64,000 nucleotides of DNA, taken from Opitutaceae bacterium. GTDB lineage: Bacteria > Verrucomicrobiota > Verrucomicrobiia > Opitutales > Opitutaceae. The stretch's first letter is position 1; every line of letters begins with the position of its first letter. The notes beneath the pieces were generated by a model. It was not told the origin of the DNA and ran no database searches. It saw only the letters and a list, made by a program, of their open reading frames with translations. Below are positions 53,167-61,932 of this stretch, piece by piece. Location of the stretch: NCBI GenBank assembly GCA_041395105.1, contig JAWLBB010000002.1, positions 1-64,000 of the forward strand. The letters are read 5' to 3'. Position numbers and translations under genes: made by a program.

Positions 53167-53956
53167 GGTCGAAGATCTGACAGAAAACAGAGCTCCGCGC
53201 AAGGCGACACACTTCAAACCGTGGAGAATGATCGTTTGGGGATTGGTCTGCCTTGCCGTCTTTTCGACCAGCGGATGTGTCTTCCTGCGCCTGCTTGAGT
53301 TGAAGAACCAACTGGTTGAGTTCGATCAGAACTTCACCGTCGACCGTTCGGATGGACTCACCATCACCTGCCTGAATCCCGTCATGCTCGAGCAGGACAT
53401 GTGGTTGCTCGGTCTGCCGCCGACCACCCGTGAATCCACCGGGGACGGGGTCGTCTGGACCCTCATCTTTGAAAAGCTCTACCCGGAGATTCCACAGGAA
53501 CCTCCCGATTTCGACCTTTCCGTAAGCCTGGGATTCGTTGAAGGCAAACTCACGGGGTTTCACCTGGGCGAGGAATACTTCACCCTGATCCCGAAGGATG
53601 CCATCCTCATGACGATCAAGTCGCTGGGTCAGCTGAAGATCGACACCGCCGGTCGCAGGGCTGTTCTCGACATCGAGGAAAGCGATGCGCCCGAATGGAA
53701 CTTTCGGGCACCGAAGAAGCCGGACATCGTCGCCACCCTCGGAGCGCCCTATCTTGAAGAGGGCGATGACGACGGCGGCACCATCCTCGAATACCACTAC
53801 CGGCTCGTTCCGCCGCCCTCCGCATCAGCCCCGGATCAACCGGAAGATACGGGCAAGAAATACCTCATCCGTATCGTCTTTTCCCGGACCGATCACATCC
53901 TCAATGTTTCCGGAACCCTTCCCCTGGTGGGAAGCATCAATATCAGCTACGAATAG
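53165..53956 (+). CDS. Lipoprotein of unknown function
   Basis: A 263-residue protein with a Cys after a hydrophobic stretch (IVWGLVCLAVFSTSGC), i.e. a lipoprotein signal preceded by a positively charged N-terminus. An alternative start at ATG 53228 gives a shorter leader. The mature region has beta-rich segments such as DGLTITCLNPVML, VVWTLIFEKLYPEIP and KKYLIRIVFSRTDHIL. No named family is recognised. It is followed after three bases by the P-loop gene, implying co-transcription. Confidence 0.75.
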   Translation: MVEDLTENRAPRKATHFKPWRMIVWGLVCLAVFSTSGCVFLRLLELKNQLVEFDQNFTVDRSDGLTITCLNPVMLEQDMWLLGLPPTTRESTGDGVVWTLIFEKLYPEIPQEPPDFDLSVSLGFVEGKLTGFHLGEEYFTLIPKDAILMTIKSLGQLKIDTAGRRAVLDIEESDAPEWNFRAPKKPDIVATLGAPYLEEGDDDGGTILEYHYRLVPPPSASAPDQPEDTGKKYLIRIVFSRTDHILNVSGTLPLVGSINISYE

Positions 53957-53959
53957 GAC

Positions 53960-54469
53960 ATGATCATCATCATCAACGGCGCACTCGGAGTCGGCAAATC
54001 CAGCGTGGCCGAGGAACTGCATTGGAAGTTTGAGAAGTCCGTCCATTTGGACGGCGATCACATCGGAGCGGTCCACCCTTTTGAGATCTACGACGAAACG
54101 CGAACCCTCCACCTGCACCGCACGCTGGAACTGCTGGTCCGATTCCACCGGGAAAGCGGCTACCCTGACATTGTCATCAACTACATCTTCGAAAACGCGG
54201 CCCAGCTGCGGCAACTCAAGGACCTGCTGAGGCCGTTGGACCCGGACCTGCGCAGTTTCCGCCTGATCTGTGACCCGGCCGAACATGAAGCACGAGTGCG
54301 GCGGCGCGGGCGGAATTCACTCGATTGGGAGCTCAAGCGCCATGTTGAGCTCACCCGCATCCAGGATGAGGCCGCCCGGGTCGGCGACATCGGCAGACCG
54401 ATCGACACGACGGGATTGACCGCGGCAGAAGTCGCGGAAATCATCTGGGCGCTGGCACATTCCGAATGA
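53960..54469 (+). CDS. Small P-loop kinase-like ATPase
   Basis: A 169-residue nucleotide-binding protein. The Walker A motif is NGALGVGKSS at the N-terminus. The layout (strand, P-loop, SVHLDGDHIGAVHPF, VRRRGRNSLDWELKRH as a lid-like basic segment) resembles shikimate kinase / adenylylsulfate kinase-type small kinases. The substrate is not predictable. It starts three bases after the preceding lipoprotein gene. Cytoplasmic. Confidence 0.8.
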   Translation: MIIIINGALGVGKSSVAEELHWKFEKSVHLDGDHIGAVHPFEIYDETRTLHLHRTLELLVRFHRESGYPDIVINYIFENAAQLRQLKDLLRPLDPDLRSFRLICDPAEHEARVRRRGRNSLDWELKRHVELTRIQDEAARVGDIGRPIDTTGLTAAEVAEIIWALAHSE

Positions 54470-54505
54470 CCCCATGGCGACGGACACCCGATCTCAATCC
54501 CGACC

Positions 54506-56908
54506 ATGAGCTGGGTCACCGCAATCTGGTCCATGGTTGCATCGGCGTGCCTGACGCTTGCGGCCATGCATGTGCTTGTCTGGTCGAGACACCGGGCCTC
54601 GTGGGCCAACCTGGCATTCGGGCTGGCCGCCACCGGAGTGGCCGGCATCGCGGCCGGTGAACTGATGATGATGCGGTCAGCCACACCGGAGGAGCTTGGC
54701 TCCACCGTCCGCTGGACCTACCTGGCCGTCGCCGTGGTTGTGATCGCCCTCGTCGGCTTCGTCCAGGCCAGCTTCGGGAACGGCCGAAAATGGCTCGGCT
54801 GGTCGGCCGTGTCGCTGCAGATCCTGGCCTTGGCCCTCAACTTCGCTACAGGGGCGAACATCATCCAGCGCGACATCACCGCGCTGCGACAAATGGATTT
54901 CCTCGGGGAAACCATTTCAGTGGCTGCCGCCTATACAACCAATTTCTGGATACACGTCGATCAGCTCTGCGCGCTCTTCCTCGTTCTATATGTCGCGGAC
55001 GCGACCGCTAGATTGTGGCGCAGAGGAGATCCCGGGGAACGTCGGCGCGCCACGAGGGTGGGCGGCTCCATCCTGGGCTTCATTCTCCTGGCAACCGGAT
55101 ACAGCGCCCTGGTGGACAACCAGGTGATCCAGTCGCCGTATTTCATCAGCCTGCCGTTTCTCGCCATCGTCCTGGTCATGGGTTTGGAGTTGAGCCGGGA
55201 TCTCCTGCGCTCGGGACAACTGGTGCAGGAACTGCGGACAAGCGAGTCCCGTCTGCTGACCAGCCGCGCCGAGTTGAGCGACCAATTGCAGTTTGAGCGC
55301 ATGGTCACCGAGCTTTCCGCCACACTGATGCATGCGCCCGCCGCCAAGGTGGAAGAAGTCATCATCGCGGCCATGGGGCGAGTCGCAGATCTTCTCGGAT
55401 TCGAGATCGCGGTGTACTCGCTGCTCTTCGGCGGGGGAACGGGACTGGTCGCTTATGTCTGGAACAAACCTGGGTTTCCCGGGATGCCGTCCAACCTGAC
55501 GGAGAAGGACTTCCCCTGGAAGGCACGGGAACTGTCCGCCGGGCGGGACACCCATATCCGCACCATCGACGACTTTCCTCCCGAAGCCAGCGTCGATCGC
55601 GCCACCTATCTACGGTACGGCATCAAGTCCTCCTTCGATGTTTCCATCATGATGGGCGGGCAGCCGGTCGGGGTTTTCAGCCTGGGTTCATTCCGGAAAG
55701 AACAGTCGGTGCCGCCACAGATCATCCAGCGGCAACGCATCGTGGGCGACTTGTTTGCCAACGCCATCCTCCGCGCCGAGTCGGAAACCGCCCTGCGCGA
55801 GAGCGAACGCCGGCTGGATCTGGCGGCCGAGGCCGCCAACCTTGGACTGTGGTTCTGGAATACGCAGGAGAACACCATGTGGGCCACGCGGCGCGCCAGG
55901 GATCTCTTCGGGTTTCCTCCGGAAACGGCCCTCACCTACGAGATGTGGCTCGAGCGACTCCACCCGGAAGACAGACCCGTGATCGAGGCGGCGCTGGCCG
56001 AAGCGAGAGATCACCAGGGTATTTATGACACGGAGTACCGCATCATGCGCCCCGACGGCGAGGTGCGCTGGATTGCCGCCCGCGGTGAGGTCGCCACCGA
56101 TCCCGGAAGTGAATCCACATCGATGACCGGCGTTGTTGTCGACATCACGGAACGCAGACGATCCGAGCGCGAGATCGAGCAGCAACGGAGTGAGCTGGCC
56201 CATCTCTCCCGAGTTTCCACGGTGAGCGAGCTGTCGGGTTCGCTGGCGCACGAACTCAACCAGCCACTGGCCATCATCCTGACCAACGCCCAGGCCGCCC
56301 TGCGTTTCCTCGCGCAGGACCCCCCGGATCTGAGCGAAGCCCGCGATATTCTTAACGACATCGTTTCCGAAGACCAGCGTGCCGGCCAGATCATCCAGAA
56401 GCTGCGCTCTTTGCTCAAGCACGGGGAAACCAGTCTTCGCTGCCTCAGTGTCAACGACACCATTGACGAAGTCCTCCAGCTCGCGCGCAGCGACCTTATT
56501 GAGCAGGGGGTCACCGTGCGCCGCAACCTGTCCGGGGTTCGGCCCAAGGTCATGGCCGACAGTATCCAGCTCCAGCAGGTCCTCCTCAACCTGGTCCGCA
56601 ACAGCTGTGATGCCATGACCGACAACCCGGTCTCCGGAAAGCATCTCACCCTGGCAACATCGCACCACGACAACCAGGTCCGGATCTCGGTCTCGGACAC
56701 CGGATGCGGGCTTCCGGCGGACCTGGAAAGCGTATTTGAATCGTTCTACACGACCAAAGAGCAGGGGCTGGGTCTCGGCCTCTCCATCTGCCGCTCGATC
56801 ATCAGGGCACACAAGGGACGATTGTGGGCGGAGACACCGGACGGTGGCGGAGCGGTCTTCTGCCTGGAGCTGCCGGCCGTGGAGACGGCGCGGGCGGAGA
56901 CCGGATAA
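54506..56908 (+). CDS. Membrane sensor histidine kinase with GAF and PAS domains (FixL/DctB class)
   Basis: An 800-residue sensor. The first 225 residues hold about six to seven membrane helices (MSWVTAIWSMVASACLTLAA and SVAAAYTTNFWIHVDQL, among others). A GAF domain follows at about 255-410, a PAS domain with PAC at about 430-550 (GEVRWIAARGEVATDPGS), then HisKA with SLAHELNQPLAIIL (phospho-acceptor His) and HATPase with VLLNLVRNSCDAM, SDTGCGLP and GLGLGLSICR. This H-box is of the FixL/DctB type. It probably phosphorylates the FixJ-like regulator encoded 338 bp downstream. The signal is unknown. Confidence 0.92.
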   Translation: MSWVTAIWSMVASACLTLAAMHVLVWSRHRASWANLAFGLAATGVAGIAAGELMMMRSATPEELGSTVRWTYLAVAVVVIALVGFVQASFGNGRKWLGWSAVSLQILALALNFATGANIIQRDITALRQMDFLGETISVAAAYTTNFWIHVDQLCALFLVLYVADATARLWRRGDPGERRRATRVGGSILGFILLATGYSALVDNQVIQSPYFISLPFLAIVLVMGLELSRDLLRSGQLVQELRTSESRLLTSRAELSDQLQFERMVTELSATLMHAPAAKVEEVIIAAMGRVADLLGFEIAVYSLLFGGGTGLVAYVWNKPGFPGMPSNLTEKDFPWKARELSAGRDTHIRTIDDFPPEASVDRATYLRYGIKSSFDVSIMMGGQPVGVFSLGSFRKEQSVPPQIIQRQRIVGDLFANAILRAESETALRESERRLDLAAEAANLGLWFWNTQENTMWATRRARDLFGFPPETALTYEMWLERLHPEDRPVIEAALAEARDHQGIYDTEYRIMRPDGEVRWIAARGEVATDPGSESTSMTGVVVDITERRRSEREIEQQRSELAHLSRVSTVSELSGSLAHELNQPLAIILTNAQAALRFLAQDPPDLSEARDILNDIVSEDQRAGQIIQKLRSLLKHGETSLRCLSVNDTIDEVLQLARSDLIEQGVTVRRNLSGVRPKVMADSIQLQQVLLNLVRNSCDAMTDNPVSGKHLTLATSHHDNQVRISVSDTGCGLPADLESVFESFYTTKEQGLGLGLSICRSIIRAHKGRLWAETPDGGGAVFCLELPAVETARAETG

Positions 56909-57246
56909 ACGATCGGGCCTGTCTTGTTGCGGCGATATGATTTCCGAAGAGACCCTGTCGGTGCGGGAACCCGGTGACAGCTCCGCCAAGGGCTCCCGCA
57001 ACCGGGTATGTTTCCGAATCCGAAGCCGCCCGGAAGGCAGTCCGGATTCCCAATGGAAAACTCAAGTCGCTCGACAATCCGGCCGCCAAACCCGAGACTG
57101 ACGTGAACCAGTTGACGGAGACACCTGTGCGCAGAAGCGCTTTCGGCGACTGGGCGGATTGCCTGTTCGCAGGCGTCTAAAACGCCGTCTGCAGCGTTCC
57201 GCACCCAAAACACTTGACTCCCGAACGTCCGCTCATCCAGCCACCG
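56909..57246 (+). other. Gap between histidine kinase and FixJ-like regulator
   Basis: 338 bp with no gene I can support. Short open frames here lack coding character. It is long for an operon gap, so the regulator gene may have its own promoter. Confidence 0.5.
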
Positions 57247-57882
57247 ATGCCACCCTCCACTCCCACAGTCTTTCTCGTCGACGACGAACCCGGAATGCGC
57301 AAGGCCCTCTCGAGACTGCTCGGGGCGGAGGGATTCAAGGTACGTGCTTTCCCTTCAGCGAAAGCCTTCCTTGATTCGTATCGCGAGGATGAATCCGGTT
57401 GCCTGGTCCTGGACATTGCAATGCCGGACCTTGATGGCCTCGAACTCCAGGAACGGCTCTCACACTCCGGAATCCTTCTGCCGATTGTGTTTCTCACGGG
57501 TCGCGGTGACATACCCATGACGGTCCAGGCCATCAAGGCCGGTGCCGTGGACTTCCTCACCAAACCGGTCAACGACGAAGCCCTCCTGAACGCAGTGCGT
57601 GCAGCCCTGCAACGCGCGGAGGAGCAGCACGAGCGGATAGCGGAGGCAGCCCATCTGCGACAGCGGCACGGCCGACTGACGCCCCGTGAGGCCGAAGTAA
57701 TGCGGTATGTGGTTGCCGGACACCTGAACAAGCAGATTGCCGCCGAGTTGGGAACTGGCGAACAGACGATCAAGGTTCACCGCGCCCGGGTCATGAAGAA
57801 GATGGGTGTCGAGTCACTGGCTGACCTGGTGCGTGCCGGCGAACGCCTGGGCCTGAGCAGGCCGGTGATCAGGGATCCGTAG
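57247..57882 (+). CDS. FixJ/NarL-type response regulator with LuxR HTH
   Basis: A 211-residue regulator. The receiver domain begins TVFLVDDEPGMRKALSRLL; phospho-Asp lies in VLDIAMPDLDG, Thr in FLTGRGD, Lys in FLTKPVN. The C-terminal LuxR-type HTH has LTPREAEVMRYVVAGHLNKQ and TIKVHRARVMKKMG. The DNA-binding target is unknown. ATG 57247 is chosen over 57214, as it begins directly before the conserved receiver strand. Partner of the upstream kinase. Confidence 0.93.
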   Translation: MPPSTPTVFLVDDEPGMRKALSRLLGAEGFKVRAFPSAKAFLDSYREDESGCLVLDIAMPDLDGLELQERLSHSGILLPIVFLTGRGDIPMTVQAIKAGAVDFLTKPVNDEALLNAVRAALQRAEEQHERIAEAAHLRQRHGRLTPREAEVMRYVVAGHLNKQIAAELGTGEQTIKVHRARVMKKMGVESLADLVRAGERLGLSRPVIRDP

Positions 57883-58007
57883 TCGCGATCAGGGGCCCGG
57901 TCCGCAGCCGACCGACCGATTGCCGCTCACTGATGACCCGTGACGACGTTCCCTGCGGGGTTCACTCTTCCATTGAACCAAGGTGCAATAGACAGAAAGC
58001 CGTTCCC

Positions 58008-58448
58008 GTGACAGGATGCGGACCTGTGTTCCAAACCTCGCCACTTATAGCCATCCTGGACGACGAGCCGCAGATGGGCAAAGCCCTGAGCCGTCTTCTC
58101 AGGACCCATGGACTCGAGGTGACGGCCTTTACGGACGGCCGGAGCCTGCTTGAGTTCTGCGCTTCAAGATTGCCCGATTGCCTCCTGCTGGACCTGCACA
58201 TGCCAATCATGAGCGGGTTCGACCTGCTCGAGTGTCTTGCCGGACAGCGCATGCCGTTCCCCGTAATCGTCATCACCGGGCACGACCAGCCGGGTAACGA
58301 GGCGCGGGTGCGGGCCCTTGGAGCCATGGACTATCTCCTCAAACCACTTAATGAACCCGAGCTAATGGCGGTCATTGAAAGAGTGATCCCCAAAGGAAGT
58401 CCGTTTCCTGTGCCCGCTCACATTCAATCCCGGATATCGAAATCATGA
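58008..58448 (+). CDS. Single-domain response regulator receiver protein
   Basis: A 146-residue receiver-only protein: LIAILDDEPQMGKALSRLL, phospho-Asp in LLLDLHMPIMSG, Thr in VIVITGHDQ, Lys in YLLKPLNE. No output domain follows. It is a close relative of the preceding FixJ-like receiver (both have ALSRLL after the first strand). The start at GTG 58008 is likely; a longer frame begins at 57933. Its stop overlaps the start of the DUF1254 gene (ATGA), so the two are translationally coupled. It may act as a phosphate sink or a partner of the same kinase. Confidence 0.82.
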   Translation: MTGCGPVFQTSPLIAILDDEPQMGKALSRLLRTHGLEVTAFTDGRSLLEFCASRLPDCLLLDLHMPIMSGFDLLECLAGQRMPFPVIVITGHDQPGNEARVRALGAMDYLLKPLNEPELMAVIERVIPKGSPFPVPAHIQSRISKS

Positions 58449-59965
58449 ATACCATACGCAAACAAAATTTCCTCGCCGCTCTGTTCGTCAGCGCGGTGAC
58501 GGCAACCACCTGGGCCGCCGAGCCGCCGAAAATGAAGATGACGACGGACATCCCCGAGTCGATCATCACGCCGGACTATGTTTCGACCCGCATCGGCACG
58601 CTGTCATTTTTCGACGGGTATCCCGACGACGCCACCACGCAGCTGGTTTACGACAACCTGGACTTCATCAATGGCGTAAAGGCGTTCCTCAATGCCGTGC
58701 CGGGAGCCTCGGCGGAAGCCTTTCGCACCGGTTGGGCCACCCAGGGGGCGGACAACAACCAAACGGTGATCATCATGGAAGACCTGATGGACTCCAGGTC
58801 ACTCTATCTCACCCCCAACACGGAGAGCATCTACCACATGGCCTGGTATGACACCAGCGAGGGACCCCTGGTCATCGAAACCCCGCCCAATGTGCTCGGC
58901 ATCATTGATGACCACTGGTTCAAATATGTGGGCGACTTCGGCAACGCCGGTCCCGACCGGGGCAAGGGCGGCAAGTATCTCCTGCTTCCTCCCGGATACG
59001 AAGGTGATATCCCGGAAGGCTACCACGTGCTGCGCTCGAAGACTTACGGCAACCTGATGTTTTACCGGGGTTTTCTCGACAATGGGAGCACGGCCACCGC
59101 CCTCAAGAATACGAGAAAATACTACCGGGTATATTCGTTGAAGGACGCCGACAACCCACCACCGATGGAATTCATCAACGTCTCCGGCAAGGCATTCAAC
59201 ACCATCCACGCCAACGATTTTGGATTCTTCGAAGAAGTGAATGCCATCGTCCAGTACGAGCCAAATGAGGCCTCGGATCCGGAGACCCTGGGCCTGTTGG
59301 CCTCCATCGGCATCCAGAAGGGCAAGGAGTTTGCCCCATCTCCCCGGATGAAGGCGATTCTGACCGACGCGGTGGCCGTGGCCAACGCCACCGCCCGGGC
59401 GCTTTCCTTCCGGCCCCGCCTGGAGGGCGTCTATTATTTCGATGACCGCCAATGGTTCACCAACTTCCATGGGGGCAGCTACGAATTCCTGCTGGAGCCG
59501 GGCGTGCGCAACCTGGAGGGACGGGTCCTGTTCCATTACTACGCGACGGGAATCACCCCGGCCATGGCCATGAAAATGGTGGGAGTTGGATCGCAATACG
59601 CCGCCGCCACCACGGATGCGGAAGGCAATCCGCTCGATGGCAGCAAGAACTACCGAATCCGTCTGCCTGCCGGCATCCCCGCGAGAGACTTCTGGTCCTT
59701 CGTGGTTTATGACAACCAAACCCGCTCCATGCTGCAAACCGACCAACAGTTCCCCAGTATCAGCAGCCAGCGGAAAGACGTGGTCATCAACGCCGATACC
59801 TCGGTGGATCTCTACTTCGGGCCGACCCCACCGAAAGGACACGAATCCAATTGGGTGCAGACGGTTCCCGGCAAGGGTTGGAACGTCCTCATGCGCCTCT
59901 ACGGACCGGAGCAGGCGTGGTTCGACCAGACCTGGAGGCCCGGCGACTTCGAACTGGTGAAGTGA
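58445..59965 (+). CDS. Secreted DUF1254/DUF1214 protein, copy 1
   Basis: A 506-residue exported protein: signal (NFLAALFVSAVTATTWA), N-terminal DUF1254 region with MAWYDTSEGPLVIETPPNV, and C-terminal DUF1214 region with SFVVYDNQTRSMLQTDQQ and GWNVLMRLYGPEQAWFDQTW. The family is widespread, but its biochemical role is unknown. Translational coupling to the receiver protein ties it to the local signalling genes. The copy at 61933 is a paralogue, with the same order of motifs. Confidence 0.88.
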   Translation: MNTIRKQNFLAALFVSAVTATTWAAEPPKMKMTTDIPESIITPDYVSTRIGTLSFFDGYPDDATTQLVYDNLDFINGVKAFLNAVPGASAEAFRTGWATQGADNNQTVIIMEDLMDSRSLYLTPNTESIYHMAWYDTSEGPLVIETPPNVLGIIDDHWFKYVGDFGNAGPDRGKGGKYLLLPPGYEGDIPEGYHVLRSKTYGNLMFYRGFLDNGSTATALKNTRKYYRVYSLKDADNPPPMEFINVSGKAFNTIHANDFGFFEEVNAIVQYEPNEASDPETLGLLASIGIQKGKEFAPSPRMKAILTDAVAVANATARALSFRPRLEGVYYFDDRQWFTNFHGGSYEFLLEPGVRNLEGRVLFHYYATGITPAMAMKMVGVGSQYAAATTDAEGNPLDGSKNYRIRLPAGIPARDFWSFVVYDNQTRSMLQTDQQFPSISSQRKDVVINADTSVDLYFGPTPPKGHESNWVQTVPGKGWNVLMRLYGPEQAWFDQTWRPGDFELVK

Positions 59966-60038
59966 TTTGACGAACTGCGCCCGCAGTCGCAAGGCGACCG
60001 CGGGCGCAGGCAGGTAATCAACCAACGGCTACTTGATT

Positions 60039-60929
60039 GTGAAGTCGACACACCATCTGCCTGCACTGCTGGCCGCCATCCTGGGCCTGTCCGGAATTCT
60101 CTGCCCGGCTCCGGCTGCGGAGGGCCCCGGGGACGAATCCCACCTCGTCCATGTGGGCAACACGACCGTGGAGTATTTCAGTGTCGGGAAAGGCGAGACG
60201 GTCGTCCTGCTGCCGGGTGGCAGCCTGAGCGTGAATTACCTCGCGAATCTTGCCCGGTCGCTGGATGCGTCCGGTTACCGTGCGGTGCGGATCAATCCGC
60301 GTGGGGCGGGCGCGAGCACCGGAACGGCGGAGGGCGTGACCCTGCACACTTTGGCGGACGATGTCGCCGGGGTGATCAAACAATTGGACGCCGGTCCGGT
60401 TTGGGTTGCCGGTCATGCATTCGGCAACCGCGTGGCGCGGATGCTCGCCTCCGACCATCCGGAGTTGGTCAAAGGTGTCATTCTGCTCGCTGCAGGTGGG
60501 AAGGTCGCCCCGACTCCTGATGCGCAGAAAGCCCTGGCCTCGATCTTCGATTCTGGCACATCCGATGCCGACTATCTGGACGCCATGCAATATATGGTGG
60601 GTGATCCGGCCGACAAGGCGTTGGCCGGCGAAGCCCTCAGGCAGAGCCGTGCACCGAACGCCGGACCGATTCAGCGTACCGCGGAAATGTCCACCAGACT
60701 CACCGACTGGTGGGCGCCGGCCGGGAATATACCCTTCCTTATTCTGCAGGGGGCAAACGATCAGGCCCCTCCCCCGGAAAACGGACGGCTGCTCAAGGCC
60801 GACCTCGGAGATCGCGCCACGCTCGTGGACATCCCGGGCGCAGGGCATCTGATGGTAGTGACCAAGCCTGATGTTGTCTCCGAAGAGATCGAAAAGTTCA
60901 TCCGGCAGCACGCAAATGCCGGGAAATGA
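60039..60929 (+). CDS. Exported alpha/beta hydrolase with Ala at the nucleophile position
   Basis: A 296-residue alpha/beta-hydrolase-fold protein with a signal peptide (LPALLAAILGLSGILC). The oxyanion region is TVVLLPGGSLSVNY. At the nucleophile elbow, where G-x-S-x-G is expected, the sequence is A-G-H-A-F-G-N-R-V, so Ser is replaced by Ala. The acid/His elements LQGANDQAPPP and IPGAGHLMV remain. Enzymatic activity is therefore doubtful or unconventional. The start is GTG 60039 or TTG 60033. It lies between the two DUF1254 genes. Confidence 0.85.
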   Translation: MKSTHHLPALLAAILGLSGILCPAPAAEGPGDESHLVHVGNTTVEYFSVGKGETVVLLPGGSLSVNYLANLARSLDASGYRAVRINPRGAGASTGTAEGVTLHTLADDVAGVIKQLDAGPVWVAGHAFGNRVARMLASDHPELVKGVILLAAGGKVAPTPDAQKALASIFDSGTSDADYLDAMQYMVGDPADKALAGEALRQSRAPNAGPIQRTAEMSTRLTDWWAPAGNIPFLILQGANDQAPPPENGRLLKADLGDRATLVDIPGAGHLMVVTKPDVVSEEIEKFIRQHANAGK

Positions 60930-61005
60930 ACCCGTTCTATCCCTTACTATCAGTTTTGGGATTTCCAGTTAACGAACCTGAATCGGCTAATTGGATTAGC
61001 TCCAA

Positions 61006-61848
61006 ATGCAATCGATGAAAGCAAGACGCTCAATGCCCGTGCTGCTGCTCGCAGCCGCAGGATTTGCCACAGCGGCCACGTCAGTCTTTGCGGCCGAGCC
61101 CACCAGCGCCGGCCAGGACGCGGCGGCGGCGGAACTGGCCAAGCAGCTTTCCAATCCGGTGGCCGCCCTCATCAGCGTACCGCTGCAAAGCAACTTTGAT
61201 TTCGGCGCGGGTCCGGATGGCGACGGGCTCCAATACAAACTGAATGTCCAGCCGGTCATTCCCATCACCCTGAACGACGATTGGAACCTCATCTCACGGA
61301 CGATCGTTCCCTACGTTTACCAGGACAAGTGGATCAATACATCAAGCCAATCCGGTCTTTCAGACACGGTGCAGAGTCTCTTCTTTTCACCCAAAGAACC
61401 GACATCCGGCGGCTGGATCTGGGCAGTCGGGCCCGTCTTCCTGCTCCCGACCGCCACCGATGACCTGCTGGGCACCGAGAAGTGGGGCGCTGGACCGACC
61501 GCACTCGTCTTGAAACAGGAAAACGGCTGGACCTACGGCGTGCTCGCGAATCACCTCTGGTCTTTCGCCGGCAACAGCAATCGGGCGGAGGTCGATGCCA
61601 CCTTCCTCCAGCCCTTCCTCACCTACACGACCAAGAAGCAAACCACCTACGGCCTCAACACGGAGTCCACCTACGACTGGATAAACAGCCAGTGGACCGT
61701 GCCACTGAACCTGACCATAAGCCAGCTTGTGAAGATCGGCGGCAAGCCAGTCTCGCTCATGCTCGGCGGGAAATACTACGCCGAGAAGCCGGCCAACGGT
61801 CCGGATTGGGGACTGCGTTTTCAAATCACGCTCCTGTTCCCAAAATGA
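61006..61848 (+). CDS. Outer-membrane beta-barrel protein (transporter-like)
   Basis: A 280-residue protein with signal peptide (MPVLLLAAAGFATAATSVFA) and a barrel of alternating strands such as YKLNVQPVIPITLNDDW and TYGLNTESTYDWINSQW. The C-terminus is LRFQITLLFPK, close to the usual outer-membrane end. Domain type resembles MetA-pathway/neuromedin-U-like transporters. It could form the channel for the substrate of the DUF1254 system. Start 61006 or 61015. Confidence 0.78.
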   Translation: MQSMKARRSMPVLLLAAAGFATAATSVFAAEPTSAGQDAAAAELAKQLSNPVAALISVPLQSNFDFGAGPDGDGLQYKLNVQPVIPITLNDDWNLISRTIVPYVYQDKWINTSSQSGLSDTVQSLFFSPKEPTSGGWIWAVGPVFLLPTATDDLLGTEKWGAGPTALVLKQENGWTYGVLANHLWSFAGNSNRAEVDATFLQPFLTYTTKKQTTYGLNTESTYDWINSQWTVPLNLTISQLVKIGGKPVSLMLGGKYYAEKPANGPDWGLRFQITLLFPK

Positions 61849-61932
61849 GAATGTCTGATCTCATGCCTGGGGAAAATCCAGGGATACAAAATGAGATCGG
61901 ATCCACGCCGTCAGCCATTCACGCCAAATAGC

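Noticed and set aside
56974..57180. Short open frame between the kinase and FixJ-like regulator
   Set aside because: No homology-like pattern, no ribosome binding site, and several equal-length competing frames.
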